Part shown: positions 1 to 8,799 of the stretch, in pieces
Numbering within the stretch: position 1 is the first letter of the stretch
Layout of the letters: each line of letters opens with the position of its first letter
From: Candidatus Gastranaerophilales bacterium
GTDB taxonomy: Bacteria; Cyanobacteriota; Vampirovibrionia; Gastranaerophilales; Gastranaerophilaceae
Length of the DNA stretch: 43,255 bases
NCBI GenBank assembly: GCA_947625345.1
Contig: CANQNX010000007.1
Coordinates: forward strand, 1 to 43,255
Direction: 5' to 3'
Notes under the pieces: generated by a model
Told to the model about the DNA's origin: nothing
What the model saw: the letters and a program-made list of their open reading frames with translations, nothing else
The model's database searches: none
Translations under genes and position numbers: made by a program

Positions 1-2839
1 CAAATTTAAGTTTTGAATTGGTGCCTATTTCAATTTTTCCGCTATAGTCATTGATTTTACCGTCTCTCGAATCAAGAACACCGCCATCGACATTAATTTT
101 AGTGCCATCTCCTAAAGAGCTTCCTTCTGCTAAATGCAAAGTACCGTTTGTAACAGACATATTCGCATTTTGAATTTCACCCATAAAGGTAACAGTACCT
201 TCACCATTTAAATTTACATTATACTCTTTTGCACCTGCAATTCCGTCAGCAATTGTAATGTTTTTGTCTTGTGCCGCTTCAAGTTTTAAATCTCCTATAG
301 TGCCGCTTCCTGATATTTCATCCATGTAAATATCGCCGCCTTCTTTTGCGCTATTACCAAGAAAAACTATATCGCTATTTTCGGCTTTAACCGTAATATC
401 ACCGTTAGCCCAAATAGCACCGCCTTTATCTCCTGCGTTATTATCAACAAAGCTTGTATCGGTAATTGTAGTATCTGTATATGTAGCAATAGCACCACCA
501 TTATATTTAGCACTGTTGCCGTTAAAAGAACTGCCTTTAATAGTCAAATTATTTGTCGTAGCATTAGATTGTGTAGCTATGGCACCACCTACCGTAGCAG
601 ATACATTACTTATAAAGGCAGAGCCTTCAACGGTTGTTGTTGAATCACCGTGAACAAATATAGCTCCTCCGCCTCCATTATCATTTCCCGCACTACGACT
701 TCCATTTGTATAGTTTTGACCGTTTGAGCTGTTTTTTATGAATGTGGAATTTTTAATATTGGTTGTATCGCCTGCATAGATAGCGCCACCTTCATTTCCT
801 GCAATATTACCTTCAAATAGCGAATCCTCGACATCCAAAGTAATGTTACTATAGTAATCATCAGTATAAATAGCACCGCCTTGTCCGCCCGAACCACTTT
901 CATTTGTTACAGCCCGATTATCTTTAAAAGTTGTTTTTGTAACCTTTGTAGTTGTGGTACTTTCTGAAGCAGCAATTGCACCGCCATAGACAGAGCTGTT
1001 TTTTGTAAATTCAGAATTTTCAACCGTCAAACCGTTTCCATCAAGCCCCGTGCTATTAGCATTATAAATTGCACCGCCCATAAAGCTTGCGGTATTATTT
1101 TCAAATAATGAATTTGTAACATTTACGATTGATTGATTATAGATAGCACCTCCATTATTATTGGAAGTATCAGTCTTTGTTTTATTGCCGGTGAATACGG
1201 AATCTGTAATATTCAATGTACTGGTATAACTGGAACCATCATATGTATTATATAAATAATTATAAATAGCACCGCCCATATTTGCTTGATTATTTCTAAA
1301 TGTCGCTTTTTGTATTGAATTTTCTGATGCACTTGAATTATATACAGCACCGCCCATTGTTGCAGTGTTGCCGTCAAATAAAGCATTTTCACCCAATGTA
1401 AAAGTGTAGCAATTATACAAAGCACCGCCGTATGATGCATTATTATTTTTAAATGTTGCATTTTGATTAATTCCTAAAGTGCCTTGATTATAAACGGCAC
1501 CTCCAAAATTTGAAGAGTTACCTTCAAATAATGCACCATTGCCTACCGTTGTTTTATAAGCGGCATTATATAAAGCACCGCCATAACCGAATACGGAAGA
1601 ATTATCATATATTGCTTTATTGTTTCTGAATACCGCATTCTCACCTATTGTAAAAGAACTGTTTTTGTCATCATTATATGTCTCTTCACTGACTGCAATA
1701 GCTCCGCCAAAAACAAAATCCGGAGTATATCCTTCTTCATCAACAAAACCGGCTTGGTTACCTTCAAATAATGCATTATTACCTATTGTAAAGCTTGATA
1801 TGCCGGCATCATTAATCAAAGTATAAACATCTATAGCACCACCTTCTCGCCTTGCCTGATTGTTTTTAAACGTAACATTATCTCCTATTGTTACATCGTT
1901 ATGTTTATAAAGACCAATTCCTCCGCCCGAAACAGCTTTATTACCTTCAAAAGTTACTCCATTGCCAATTGAAACTTTGCTGTTCCCTTCACCTTCGGAA
2001 GAAATAGCTCCGCCTTTCTGCAAGCCGGTATCTTCTAACGGATTAAAAACATTATTATTTTTAAAAGTTACATTGTCTTCAATATTTATAGTACCGTCAT
2101 AATTAGTAATTGCACCGCCTTCATAACTTGTAGTAGAATTGTTTTCAAATACAGAACCTTGTCCAACGGTTACTGTCCCTTGATGGTTATTAATTGCAGC
2201 ACCTGTTTTAGCCGTATTATTTTTAAATGTACCTTGTACAGTCAAATCAGCACCTACATCATTATATATAGCACCGCCATATCTTGCGTGATTTCCCGTG
2301 AATGTTGAATCTGTAATTGTTGCTTTGCTTTTATTATATATAGCACCCCCATGACCCTCTTCTTGCCAAACCTGTTGACTTTTACCTGCATTATTGTTTT
2401 CAAATGAAGAACCTTCAACTGTCAAAGTTCCTTCATTATATATGGCACCACCTGAACCATTTTTGCTGTATCCACCTTCAGCATTATTGTCATTAAATGC
2501 AGAGTCTTTTACATTCAGGGTACCTGAATTATATGCTGCACCGCCTGAAGTATTTGCGGTATTATTATTAAATTTAGTTTCCGTTACATTGGTTGTATGA
2601 CTGCTTTCTGTGTATAAAGCACCACCATTGTTATCAGTCATATCATGATAATTTTGCCCCGTTGCATTTTCTAAATTAACATAATGTGTATCACTTGCAT
2701 ATGCAGAAATAGAAGCATCACTTATCTTTGTTATATTACATTCATATGACTCATATTTAATTTTTTCATTAGCATTTGCTTGTAACTGACAATTGCAGCA
2801 AATTAATAATGCAGCAAGCAAAAAACCTGTCTTTTTCAT
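1..2839 (-). CDS. Pmp-like repeat adhesin / autotransporter passenger, 3' end beyond window
   Basis: The frame is open from the ATG at 2839 to the window edge (946 codons seen, no stop), so the C-terminus is missing. AGGAG lies 8 nt before the ATG. The first 24 residues form a signal peptide (MKKTGFLLAALLI, then Cys-rich, ending ANA). After that come more than 20 imperfect repeats, each with a GGA[IVL]YN-type motif and an FxxN motif (for example FENN, FKNN). This GGAI/FxxN pairing is the signature of chlamydial polymorphic outer membrane proteins and related right-handed beta-helix adhesins. The last ~100 visible residues (to about position 300 of the window) lose the repeat and resemble the end of an autotransporter passenger. 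A C-terminal beta-barrel is expected but cannot be seen. It probably acts on the cell surface; a host or matrix ligand is unknown. Confidence 0.85.
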   Translation of the reverse strand, partial: MKKTGFLLAALLICCNCQLQANANEKIKYESYECNITKISDASISAYASDTHYVNLENATGQNYHDMTDNNGGALYTESSHTTNVTETKFNNNTANTSGGAAYNSGTLNVKDSAFNDNNAEGGYSKNGSGGAIYNEGTLTVEGSSFENNNAGKSQQVWQEEGHGGAIYNKSKATITDSTFTGNHARYGGAIYNDVGADLTVQGTFKNNTAKTGAAINNHQGTVTVGQGSVFENNSTTSYEGGAITNYDGTINIEDNVTFKNNNVFNPLEDTGLQKGGAISSEGEGNSKVSIGNGVTFEGNKAVSGGGIGLYKHNDVTIGDNVTFKNNQARREGGAIDVYTLINDAGISSFTIGNNALFEGNQAGFVDEEGYTPDFVFGGAIAVSEETYNDDKNSSFTIGENAVFRNNKAIYDNSSVFGYGGALYNAAYKTTVGNGALFEGNSSNFGGAVYNQGTLGINQNATFKNNNASYGGALYNCYTFTLGENALFDGNTATMGGAVYNSSASENSIQKATFRNNQANMGGAIYNYLYNTYDGSSYTSTLNITDSVFTGNKTKTDTSNNNGGAIYNQSIVNVTNSLFENNTASFMGGAIYNANSTGLDGNGLTVENSEFTKNSSVYGGAIAASESTTTTKVTKTTFKDNRAVTNESGSGGQGGAIYTDDYYSNITLDVEDSLFEGNIAGNEGGAIYAGDTTNIKNSTFIKNSSNGQNYTNGSRSAGNDNGGGGAIFVHGDSTTTVEGSAFISNVSATVGGAIATQSNATTNNLTIKGSSFNGNSAKYNGGAIATYTDTTITDTSFVDNNAGDKGGAIWANGDITVKAENSDIVFLGNSAKEGGDIYMDEISGSGTIGDLKLEAAQDKNITIADGIAGAKEYNVNLNGEGTVTFMGEIQNANMSVTNGTLHLAEGSSLGDGTKINVDGGVLDSRDGKINDYSGKIEIGTNSKLKF

Positions 2840-3015
2840 TCACATTTCTCCTATAATACAATCCAGAACGGTTTAGTCAAATTTTATTATTAAAGAGTTT
2901 AGAAGTCAATGCCCTATTGTCATTAAACATTTTTTACTATTCTGTGGCAAAATTAGCAAAAAGCTCAAAAGAGATATTATTCAAAATACCTCAAAATTTT
3001 TTAACTAAAAAACAT

Positions 3016-3042
3016 AAAAAAGCCCTATTTATAGGGCTTTTT
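3016..3042 (-). terminator. Intrinsic terminator after tRNA-Arg(ACG), bidirectional
   Basis: The 8-bp stem AGCCCTAT/ATAGGGCT (3021-3028 and 3031-3038) with a 2-nt nominal loop is flanked by A5 on the left and T5 on the right. It therefore has a U-tract in both directions. It lies 8 nt past the tRNA 3' end on the minus strand and separates the tRNA from the adhesin. Confidence 0.7.
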
Positions 3043-3050
3043 GCTTAATT

Positions 3051-3124
<74 letters not shown>

Positions 3125-3448
3125 ATATATTTTAAGTTCTCTTATTCTTACTCTCTATTCAGTGTATTTCCATTGATTCAATCAAAAAAAGATAACCATA
3201 TATTACAACATAAATTTATATTATCAAGAAAAATTTTTCAAAAAAAAAGCTGCACAGCAGCTAATACTTAATAATCTTGGGAGGAGATTTGGGGATTTGT
3301 TACAATTATAATAATTTAAAATTGTTAAAAAGTTTATATTTTTTGTTATAATTTTAATAAAAATTTACATAATATTGATTTTAAAATTATATTCTGCATA
3401 CTGGAAAAAAATTTTAGTTTTTCATAAAATCATGTTAAGAGGTGGAAC
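3125..3448. other. 324-bp gap between tRNA-Arg and the GT2-like gene
   Basis: No convincing protein gene on either strand. It holds a minus-strand small-RNA candidate (3239-3299). A weak plus-strand promoter for the next gene is possible: TTGTTA at 3322-3327 and TATAAT at 3347-3352, with a long 19-nt spacer. Confidence 0.5.
3239..3299 (-). ncRNA. Candidate small RNA with C-rich (anti-Shine-Dalgarno) loop and intrinsic terminator
   Basis: On the minus strand a TATAAT (3310 to 3305) is followed about 6 nt later by a likely start near 3299. The RNA would carry UCCCC (around 3291-3295), then a small hairpin AAUCU/AGAUU (3289-3285 with 3277-3273) presenting the loop CCUCCCA. A terminator follows: stem AGCTGC/GCAGCT (3262-3257 with 3253-3248) around a 3-nt loop, then nine Ts. 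No minus-strand gene lies upstream that this terminator could serve, so it looks like a stand-alone ~60-nt transcript. The exposed CCUCCC could pair with Shine-Dalgarno GGGAGG. A good -35 is not visible. The reading is an inference from structure. Confidence 0.4.
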
Positions 3449-5011
3449 ATGCTTAACACTATAAATTTATGTATTATAACCGTTTTATTTTTGTACTGTG
3501 CTATATTTGCAATATATTTTGCACTAATTGTTATATTCAGCAAAATTGTTCCCTCAAAGAAAAAAACAACTGATACAAACGAACATAAAAACTTGGTAGT
3601 TGTTATATATTCTCATAATAACGAAGGAACAATTGTTAATCTTTTAGAACAGCTAAAGAAACAAAACTATCCTAAAGGTAATTATCAAATACACATTATA
3701 CTTGATAATTGTACTGATGATTCTTCAAATAAATTAGAGTTTGTAGGCAGTGCTAAATTGTGGCGCTTAAATGATGATATCCCTTTCGGAAGAGATAAAG
3801 CTATTTCATGGCTCCTTGAAAATCTTTTATCCTTTAAAAAAGTGGATGCATATGTATTTTTAAATGCCAACAGAATTGTTAAAACTGATTTCTTATCCTG
3901 CATTAATGAAGCACTAAATCAACATTCCGTCATAGTAGGTTCAACGGAAATATTTTTAGAAAATGCAAAATATTATGATAAAGTTTTTTCAAATGTTAAT
4001 GAATACAATGTAAATATAATGAAGTCGGGACGTGCAAAATTAGGACTCGCTGTTCCCATTGATTCTGATATTACAATTATTAAACATGAAGTATTGGAAA
4101 AAGTAAGATGCATTGATTTTAAAGATGCAAACGCAGAATTAAAATATTCTTTTCTCTTAACAAGCGTTAATTGCCCACCGATTTTTGTTCCGGAAATCAA
4201 AACTTATGTTTCTTCTGCGGATTATGAAATTAGAAGACCTGATTTTGCTTTTAAAATGTCACTCTTTAAAAACTGCTTGAATCCTAAAATATTAACTAAT
4301 TTTAAATTTTTGGAATTTTTGTTCTCTCTGTTTAAACCAAACCCTATTGTACTTATTGCAATATTAATAATTGTCGGTACATATTCTTTTAACTACTATT
4401 TCTTATTTGATTTTCCATGGTCAATATTTATAGCTTTTGTTTTGGCATTAGCTTTCGGATTTTCAATATATACGACACATCTTTATGCTAAACCGTTATT
4501 GTATTTAGCATCATGCCCGTTCTATACTTTAGCTGATACTATTTCAAAAACAAAGATATGCAAATTTATATCAAAGTTTATAAAACCTAAGAAAAAACCC
4601 GTTATAGAAAAAGTTTCAGTTCCGGTTAATGTTACGAACGGAAGAAATGTTTTCCCCTGTTTTTTGGATTTAATATCAGAAGACGGATTTAAAAAAGCAG
4701 TATTCAGATATAAAAATAAGAAACAAGAAACAACACAAGAGTATGTCAGGATGTGTGATGCCGTTAAGGATATCACCAACACTCTTGAACAACATGGTTT
4801 CAGAATGAAAATTTGCCAATCTTGCGCATATTTTTCCCCTAAAATTGACGGAACAAATAATATGGTTAAAGGTTATTGCAATAAAAAAGCCCTTGAGCAA
4901 GAATTTGACGGCATTATACCTGAGACACTTCTTTGGTCTACTTGTGAATATTTCATTCCGCAGGAAGTTAATAACGTTATAAATATAGCAAATTATATAA
5001 AAAATAAATAA
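3449..5011 (+). CDS. Membrane protein with degenerate GT2 glycosyltransferase domain and Cys4 tail
   Basis: 520 aa; AGAGGTGG precedes the ATG. Residues 8-30 form a membrane segment. Residues 48-260 look like a GT-A fold family 2 glycosyltransferase: VVVIYSHNNEG (50-60), LDNCTDDS (85-92), FGRDKAISWLL (113-123). However, the usual metal-binding DxD is FLNANRI (137-143), with both Asp replaced by Asn. The acidic base region reads DANAELKYSF (226-235), and no clear QxxRW is present. Two more membrane segments lie near 298-345. The C-terminal part (400-520) holds four spaced cysteines (456, 459, 477, 499), in the pattern CxxC then GYC then a final C, which could bind Zn or an Fe-S cluster. It may be a non-catalytic or altered glycosyltransferase of envelope polysaccharide synthesis. 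The substrate is unknown. Confidence 0.75.
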   Translation: MLNTINLCIITVLFLYCAIFAIYFALIVIFSKIVPSKKKTTDTNEHKNLVVVIYSHNNEGTIVNLLEQLKKQNYPKGNYQIHIILDNCTDDSSNKLEFVGSAKLWRLNDDIPFGRDKAISWLLENLLSFKKVDAYVFLNANRIVKTDFLSCINEALNQHSVIVGSTEIFLENAKYYDKVFSNVNEYNVNIMKSGRAKLGLAVPIDSDITIIKHEVLEKVRCIDFKDANAELKYSFLLTSVNCPPIFVPEIKTYVSSADYEIRRPDFAFKMSLFKNCLNPKILTNFKFLEFLFSLFKPNPIVLIAILIIVGTYSFNYYFLFDFPWSIFIAFVLALAFGFSIYTTHLYAKPLLYLASCPFYTLADTISKTKICKFISKFIKPKKKPVIEKVSVPVNVTNGRNVFPCFLDLISEDGFKKAVFRYKNKKQETTQEYVRMCDAVKDITNTLEQHGFRMKICQSCAYFSPKIDGTNNMVKGYCNKKALEQEFDGIIPETLLWSTCEYFIPQEVNNVINIANYIKNK

Positions 5012-5113
5012 TTTATATATGTAGAAATGTTAAGCTAATTTAAGTAAAAATTTAAGTTTTTAAAAAAAATTCCGATATATATAAATAAGTAACAAATTAT
5101 ATTGGAGAACTTA

Positions 5114-5860
5114 ATGGGTTTAACATCATCGCAAGGCAGATTATTAATGTTGACATCACGACTCAGTGATATTGAGTACAGTGAAATATTGTTGTCACAA
5201 AGACAAAATACTCTTGCAATGCGTTCAGAGAAAGTTGCAAAAGAATATAATGAAGCTATGAATAATTACAAGCTGACAGTTAAAGTTACAGATACTTCCA
5301 AAGATTCGGGATATTCAATAAAAGATATTAATTATACAGATTTAACTTCCATGGGATACCTTATTACGGATGTTAACAATACGATTTATCTGACAAAAGA
5401 CGGCGATAACTATAATATTCCGAAAGATATTGAAGGCAATGACCTATTTACAATTGAAGGTGACGATTCCGAACACAAGGGCGAAGCTAAAATAAATGAC
5501 AAGTACTATAAAATAGCTGACGGAAGCGAATATTTAACTAACAGCAAACTTCTCCAAAATGCGATTGCAAACGGTACTTTATTTATATTTAACACTCTGA
5601 ATGACACACCCGGAATTACCATAAATACTTTACCAAGCTCATCCGATATAGAATATGTTTTGGATACTTCAGATGATTCTCAAGCTGAAAGCAAATATAA
5701 TTATGAAACTACAAGAATTGCAAGACAGGACAATATGCTTGAAATGGAAATCCAACAACTTGAAACTCAACATGAAGCCGTACTTAAAGAGCTTGAATCC
5801 GTAAGAAAAGTTATAGACAATAACATTGAAAGAACATTTAAATTATTCTCAAACAGTTAG
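5114..5860 (+). CDS. Coiled-coil flanked protein of unknown function (lineage type)
   Basis: 248 aa. The start is set by GGAG (5104-5107) 6 nt before the ATG at 5114; an in-frame TTG 12 bases upstream lies before and overlaps that ribosome binding site. Residues 1-60 are helical and charged (begins MGLTSSQGRLLMLTSRLSD). The middle part (about 75-195) is Asp/Asn-rich and likely beta. The last ~55 residues are a strong coiled coil (LEMEIQQLETQHEAVLKELE). There is no signal peptide. The helix-beta-helix layout, with ends that could pair, recalls flagellin- or hook-type export substrates, but no sequence motif proves that. I recall similar proteins in gut Melainabacteria, where they are hypothetical. 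It has its own terminator and is monocistronic. Confidence 0.8.
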   Translation: MGLTSSQGRLLMLTSRLSDIEYSEILLSQRQNTLAMRSEKVAKEYNEAMNNYKLTVKVTDTSKDSGYSIKDINYTDLTSMGYLITDVNNTIYLTKDGDNYNIPKDIEGNDLFTIEGDDSEHKGEAKINDKYYKIADGSEYLTNSKLLQNAIANGTLFIFNTLNDTPGITINTLPSSSDIEYVLDTSDDSQAESKYNYETTRIARQDNMLEMEIQQLETQHEAVLKELESVRKVIDNNIERTFKLFSNS

Positions 5861-5880
5861 AAAAATATTTTTAAATAATA

Positions 5881-5914
5881 AAAAAAGAGCAGGATTTTTC
5901 CCGCTCTTTTTTTT
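5881..5914 (+). terminator. Intrinsic terminator
   Basis: Stem AAAAAAGAGC (5881-5890) with GCTCTTTTTT (5903-5912), extended inside by GG/CC across one mismatch, followed by more Ts. It lies 20 nt after the stop of the 5114-5860 gene. Confidence 0.8.
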
Positions 5915-6005
5915 ATTACAATTTGTTACTTTATTTAATTAATACCTTTTTTTGGAGCAATTATTATATTTATTTGTTTTAATAATAATATAGAGGTAGG
6001 TAATA

Positions 6006-7817
6006 ATGTCAAATATTATAAGTTCCATGAATTCTACATCATCATATCCGGTTACAAATACAGGTTTAAACAAAGATAATTATAACCTTCAAAAAAACCT
6101 TGAAAAATCCAAGCAGGTTGTTAGTGATAATGTAGAAAATAATTCAATCGGAAAAATGTTTATGGGAGATTCAAAGCCTAATGAAGTTGCTCTCGTTATG
6201 GTACCATTAATCATTTTTGATAATATTTTTGACAAATTAATGAGCAGCAAATTACTTGATAAAGCAGCAAAGATTGGGGATAAAATATCAAATAGTTTAA
6301 ATCTTGAAAAAATCTTTTCAAAAGATAAAATGGACAAATTTTCAAAATTTATAAAAACTAATTCATTTACAAAGTATTTTACAAATGATTATAAAGCTAT
6401 TCCAAAAAGTGCATTTGCTAAACATTCCGCATTTTCGGAACAATTTAAAAGTCAAATAATATCAGGTTTAACTGATATAAATAATAGTCCTGAGGTTACA
6501 AATATCCTCAATAAATCCTCAGATATTACGAAAAAAGTATTTGAGTCAATATCAAACGGAAATACTTCTAAGATTTCATCTGAAGAATTAATACATACTA
6601 TTGAAGATTTAGCAAAAAATAATAATATAACAAAACTAAATAAGAAAAGCTTGTTTGGCGGAAATATTAATTTAAGCCATCTTTCAAAAAAATTACAAGC
6701 TGCCGAATCAAAAATAGGTAAAACTACTTTAGGACAAAAAAGTGCAAAAGGTCTTCTTAAAACAAAAGATGTTTTAACCTATGGCGGAGGAATGTTAAGT
6801 ATGTTGTTTGTTGCAACAGGACTTATAAACTCATATAAAGAAGCAAAAAAAGCACCTAAAGGTGAAAAATTCTCTACATTTATGCACGTTCTCTCAGAAC
6901 AATATTTAGGACTTATTTTAATCGGCCCGAGCACAAACTTGTTGTACAAGGTCGCAGGAAATAAATACAGAGGCATGTCAGTAGAAGGCAGAGAAGCTTT
7001 GAAACAACTTATTTCAAAAGCTAACTCGAATCCGAATTTGACAAAAGAAGGTTTAAAAATTGCAAATATTCAAAAGAAATTATTATTAAAAGGCGTTGAT
7101 AAAACTAAAGTCGAAGAATTGGCAAATAAAGGTTTAAAAGAAGTTAAAGAAGCAGCTAAAAGCCTTTCCAAAGAAGGTACTAAACTCAAATTTTGGGAAA
7201 AACCTTTAAAATGGGCAGGAAATGTTTTAGCTACAGGACTTGATACAATCAAAAAGAAAAAGGTTATTAAACTTCCGAATAATCATAATATAAAGTTCTC
7301 TCTCCCTACATTAAAAGGATTTGCAGGCGGATTTGCCAGATTTATGCTCGTATTAATGGTTTTACAGCCGCTGCTTCAAAAACCGATTACTAAACTTTTC
7401 CATAAAATTTTTGGCAAACCCAAAACATATTTAGAAAATCAGAAGAAAAAAGAAGAAGAAACAAAATCAGAACCGGCAATTAGCCAGTCCATTCAAAACG
7501 AAAATCAAAATACACCAATAGATCAAACGAATAATAAAAATACTAATTTATTGAATCAACATTTAAATCAACCTAATAATAATCAATCAAACCCGTTTAA
7601 CAATGATAATAATACGGCGGCACAAACACCCTTAAATCAAGAAAACAGCAATGAACCTATTGCATCAAAAAAAATTAAATCCGCTGATGGTTTATATGTT
7701 CCTTCCATTGACCCTGTTGTAGTGCCCGATAATTCCGCAGAAATTGAAAAAATGGCAGAAGAACTTTTAAAAAGAACTGATTCTATCATTGAATCTTCAA
7801 AAAAATTCCTTAATTAA
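6006..7817 (+). CDS. Large membrane-associated protein of unknown function with Q/N-rich tail
   Basis: 603 aa; AGAGGTAGG precedes the ATG at 6006. I do not recognise a family with known function. Hydrophobic stretches occur near residues 61-76 (VALVMVPLIIF), 256-275 (GGGMLSMLFVATGL), 295-312 and 435-455 (FARFMLVLMVLQPLL), separated by long Lys/Ser-rich helical regions. Residues about 480-550 are low complexity, rich in Asn and Gln. The last ~50 residues (from SADGLYVPSIDPVVVP) form a compact conserved-looking end with a short helix. There is no N-terminal signal peptide. The layout (soluble start, buried hydrophobic helices, disordered linker, short end motif) fits a membrane scaffold or an exported membrane-inserting protein, but this is speculation. 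The tyrosine recombinase gene starts 31 nt later. Confidence 0.75.
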   Translation: MSNIISSMNSTSSYPVTNTGLNKDNYNLQKNLEKSKQVVSDNVENNSIGKMFMGDSKPNEVALVMVPLIIFDNIFDKLMSSKLLDKAAKIGDKISNSLNLEKIFSKDKMDKFSKFIKTNSFTKYFTNDYKAIPKSAFAKHSAFSEQFKSQIISGLTDINNSPEVTNILNKSSDITKKVFESISNGNTSKISSEELIHTIEDLAKNNNITKLNKKSLFGGNINLSHLSKKLQAAESKIGKTTLGQKSAKGLLKTKDVLTYGGGMLSMLFVATGLINSYKEAKKAPKGEKFSTFMHVLSEQYLGLILIGPSTNLLYKVAGNKYRGMSVEGREALKQLISKANSNPNLTKEGLKIANIQKKLLLKGVDKTKVEELANKGLKEVKEAAKSLSKEGTKLKFWEKPLKWAGNVLATGLDTIKKKKVIKLPNNHNIKFSLPTLKGFAGGFARFMLVLMVLQPLLQKPITKLFHKIFGKPKTYLENQKKKEEETKSEPAISQSIQNENQNTPIDQTNNKNTNLLNQHLNQPNNNQSNPFNNDNNTAAQTPLNQENSNEPIASKKIKSADGLYVPSIDPVVVPDNSAEIEKMAEELLKRTDSIIESSKKFLN

Positions 7818-7836
7818 CAAAAAAATAAAAAAGTGC

Positions 7837-7842
7837 TAAAAT
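7837..7842 (+). promoter_or_regulatory. -10-like TAAAAT 6 nt before recombinase ATG (leaderless candidate)
   Basis: TGC-TAAAAT is followed by exactly 6 nt and then the ATG at 7849. No Shine-Dalgarno is present between the preceding stop and this start. Confidence 0.4.
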
Positions 7843-7848
7843 CAACTT

Positions 7849-8715
7849 ATGTTGATACATTATATAGTACCATATACAGAGTATCTTGAAGCTGAACGAG
7901 GGCTTAGCCAAAATACTATTCTCGCCTATCAAAGTGATTTATATTCGCTTTCTGATTTCTTAACGGAGCTAAATATTGAAGATATATCTAAAATCCAAAG
8001 GTTTCATCTGAATTTATACATTAAAAATTTATATGATAAAAAATATACCCCTAAAAGTATAGTCAGAGAAATTGCCTCAATAAAAGGATTTTTTAAGTGG
8101 CTTGAAATCAAGGAATATATTAAACACAATCCCGCATTGGAAATTGAACAACCAAAATTACCCAAGAAGCTGCCAAAAGTACTTTCAATGTCAGAAATAA
8201 CCCAGCTTCTAAATTTAAATATGTCCTTACTTGATAAAGCGGTATTTGAACTTCTTTATGCGGCAGGACTCAGAGTGTCTGAACTTACTGATATTCAAAT
8301 AAATAATATTGACCTTAAGACAAAATACGTAAGATGTATCGGAAAAGGTTCAAAAGAACGTATTGTACCCATTGGCAATAAAGCTGTTAATGCCATATTA
8401 AAATACATTAAAGAACGTGATTACATAATAAAAAAATATAATTTAAAAACAAAATACCTTTTTATAAAAGATTCAGGTAAGAAACTTACAAGACAAGATG
8501 TCTATACATTTATTAACACGATAGGGAAAAATATTAATAAGGACATATCACCTCATACAATAAGGCATTCATTTGCAACACATTTATTGGAAAACGGTGC
8601 CGATTTAAGAATTGTTCAAGAATTATTAGGACATAGTGACGTTTCTACAACTCAACTGTATACTCATATCAGTAAAAAACGGTTAAAAGATATTTATTTT
8701 GCAATTAATAAATAA
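7849..8715 (+). CDS. xerD: Site-specific tyrosine recombinase, XerC/XerD type
   Basis: 288 aa, within the usual XerC/D range (about 290-310). The N-terminal SAM-like DNA-binding domain spans about 5-95 (EAERGLSQNTILAYQSDL). The catalytic domain has Arg142 (AAGLRVSEL), the Lys of GKGSKER (165-171), HTIRH (His236, Arg239), GH (261-262) and the nucleophile Tyr271 in TQLYTHIS. All active-site residues are present, so it should be active. The role expected from the family is resolution of chromosome dimers at dif with its partner and FtsK; XerC versus XerD cannot be decided from sequence alone. The start has a -10-like box 6 nt upstream and no ribosome binding site. There are no integrase-type neighbours, att-like repeats or phage genes, so a chromosomal housekeeping role is favoured. 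Confidence 0.92.
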   Translation: MLIHYIVPYTEYLEAERGLSQNTILAYQSDLYSLSDFLTELNIEDISKIQRFHLNLYIKNLYDKKYTPKSIVREIASIKGFFKWLEIKEYIKHNPALEIEQPKLPKKLPKVLSMSEITQLLNLNMSLLDKAVFELLYAAGLRVSELTDIQINNIDLKTKYVRCIGKGSKERIVPIGNKAVNAILKYIKERDYIIKKYNLKTKYLFIKDSGKKLTRQDVYTFINTIGKNINKDISPHTIRHSFATHLLENGADLRIVQELLGHSDVSTTQLYTHISKKRLKDIYFAINK

Positions 8716-8799
8716 TTAAAAAAAATTATCAAAAAACTAGCAAAAAATTTTTATTACATTATTTTATACTCGTGAATCAAAAATAATCAGAGGAAAAAG

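Noticed and set aside
1213-1461. 82-codon minus-strand frame
   Set aside because: It lies inside the adhesin in another frame, with no ribosome binding site and low-complexity content. Plus-strand frames at 1620 and 2394 are the same kind of shadow.
7849-8715. Integrase of a mobile element
   Set aside because: No tRNA-end duplication, phage or transfer genes nearby; length and motifs match chromosomal XerC/D.
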